Part shown: piece after piece, positions 34,467 to 34,492 of the stretch
Position numbering within the stretch: the stretch's first letter is position 1
Layout of the letters: every line of letters starts with the position of its first letter
NCBI GenBank assembly: GCA_000482145.1
Contig: AUXH01000150.1
Coordinates: 1-34,492, forward strand
DNA length: 34,492 bases
From: Strigomonas culicis
Lineage: Eukaryota > Euglenozoa > Kinetoplastea > Trypanosomatida > Trypanosomatidae
Reading direction: 5' to 3'
Position numbers and translations under genes: made by a program
The notes under the pieces: model-generated
Database searches by the model: none
Seen by the model: only the letters and a program-made list of their open reading frames with translations
Told to the model about the DNA's origin: nothing

Positions 34467-34490
34467 CGAGAGAGAGAGAGAGAGAGAGAA
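34467..34490. repeat. GA/CT dinucleotide repeat at the right edge
   Basis: About twelve GA units on the plus strand, CT on the coding strand, just upstream of the splice signal of the last gene. It resembles the (CT)18 tract at the left edge. Confidence 0.85.
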
Positions 34491-34492
34491 GT

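Noticed and set aside
1..34492. Search for strand-switch region, transposon, rRNA/tRNA cluster, CRISPR or origin
   Set aside because: All genes face one way, no inverted or direct repeats flank any segment, and no reverse transcriptase, transposase or RNA gene signature was seen.

Overview
The window is nuclear DNA of a trypanosomatid (kinetoplastid) protist. All 15 genes I can support lie on the minus strand, none has an intron, and they are separated by short AT-rich spacers. Each spacer, read on the coding strand, usually carries a polypyrimidine tract followed by an AG just upstream of the next ATG. That is the layout of a polycistronic unit resolved by spliced-leader trans-splicing and polyadenylation. 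Family content agrees: a DPY-30/RIIa-type adenylate kinase of the flagellar type, divergent mitoribosomal proteins and a PRMT6-type methyltransferase. Coding GC is intermediate and spacers are rich in A/T homopolymers and dinucleotide repeats, so this is not a typical high-GC Leishmania-like genome. I cannot name the genus from sequence alone.

Transcription runs from high to low coordinates. In that order: a small basic/proline-rich protein (33906-34373); a 12-kb single-exon gene for a 4,015-residue bridge-like lipid transfer protein of the Csf1/BLTP1 family (21458-33505); mitoribosomal bL17m (20131-21006); a small disordered protein (19127-19594); eIF1A (18224-18721); a probable mitochondrial helical protein (15704-17782); a HAD plus APH-like two-domain protein related to the N-terminal half of ACAD10 (12898-15357); a MORN-repeat protein with seven predicted membrane spans (9871-11931); an unrecognised 300-residue protein (8664-9566); an 86-residue protein (8125-8385); a KLHDC4/Kel3 kelch protein (5652-7841); PRMT6 (4008-5096); flagellar-type adenylate kinase (2886-3677); mitoribosomal uL15m (1272-2396); and histone chaperone ASF1 (274-867). 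About 81% of the window is coding.

The genes do not form one pathway, as expected for trypanosomatid units. Loose themes are mitochondrial translation (uL15m, bL17m, perhaps two unknowns), cytosolic translation initiation (eIF1A), chromatin and arginine methylation (ASF1, PRMT6), and membranes (BLTP1, MORN-7TM). I saw no tRNA, rRNA, transposon, CRISPR array or strand-switch region. The points most worth a second look are the MORN-7TM fusion, the degenerate kinase half of the HAD-APH protein, a short uORF that overlaps a main start codon, and C-tract/A-tract runs directly after two stop codons.
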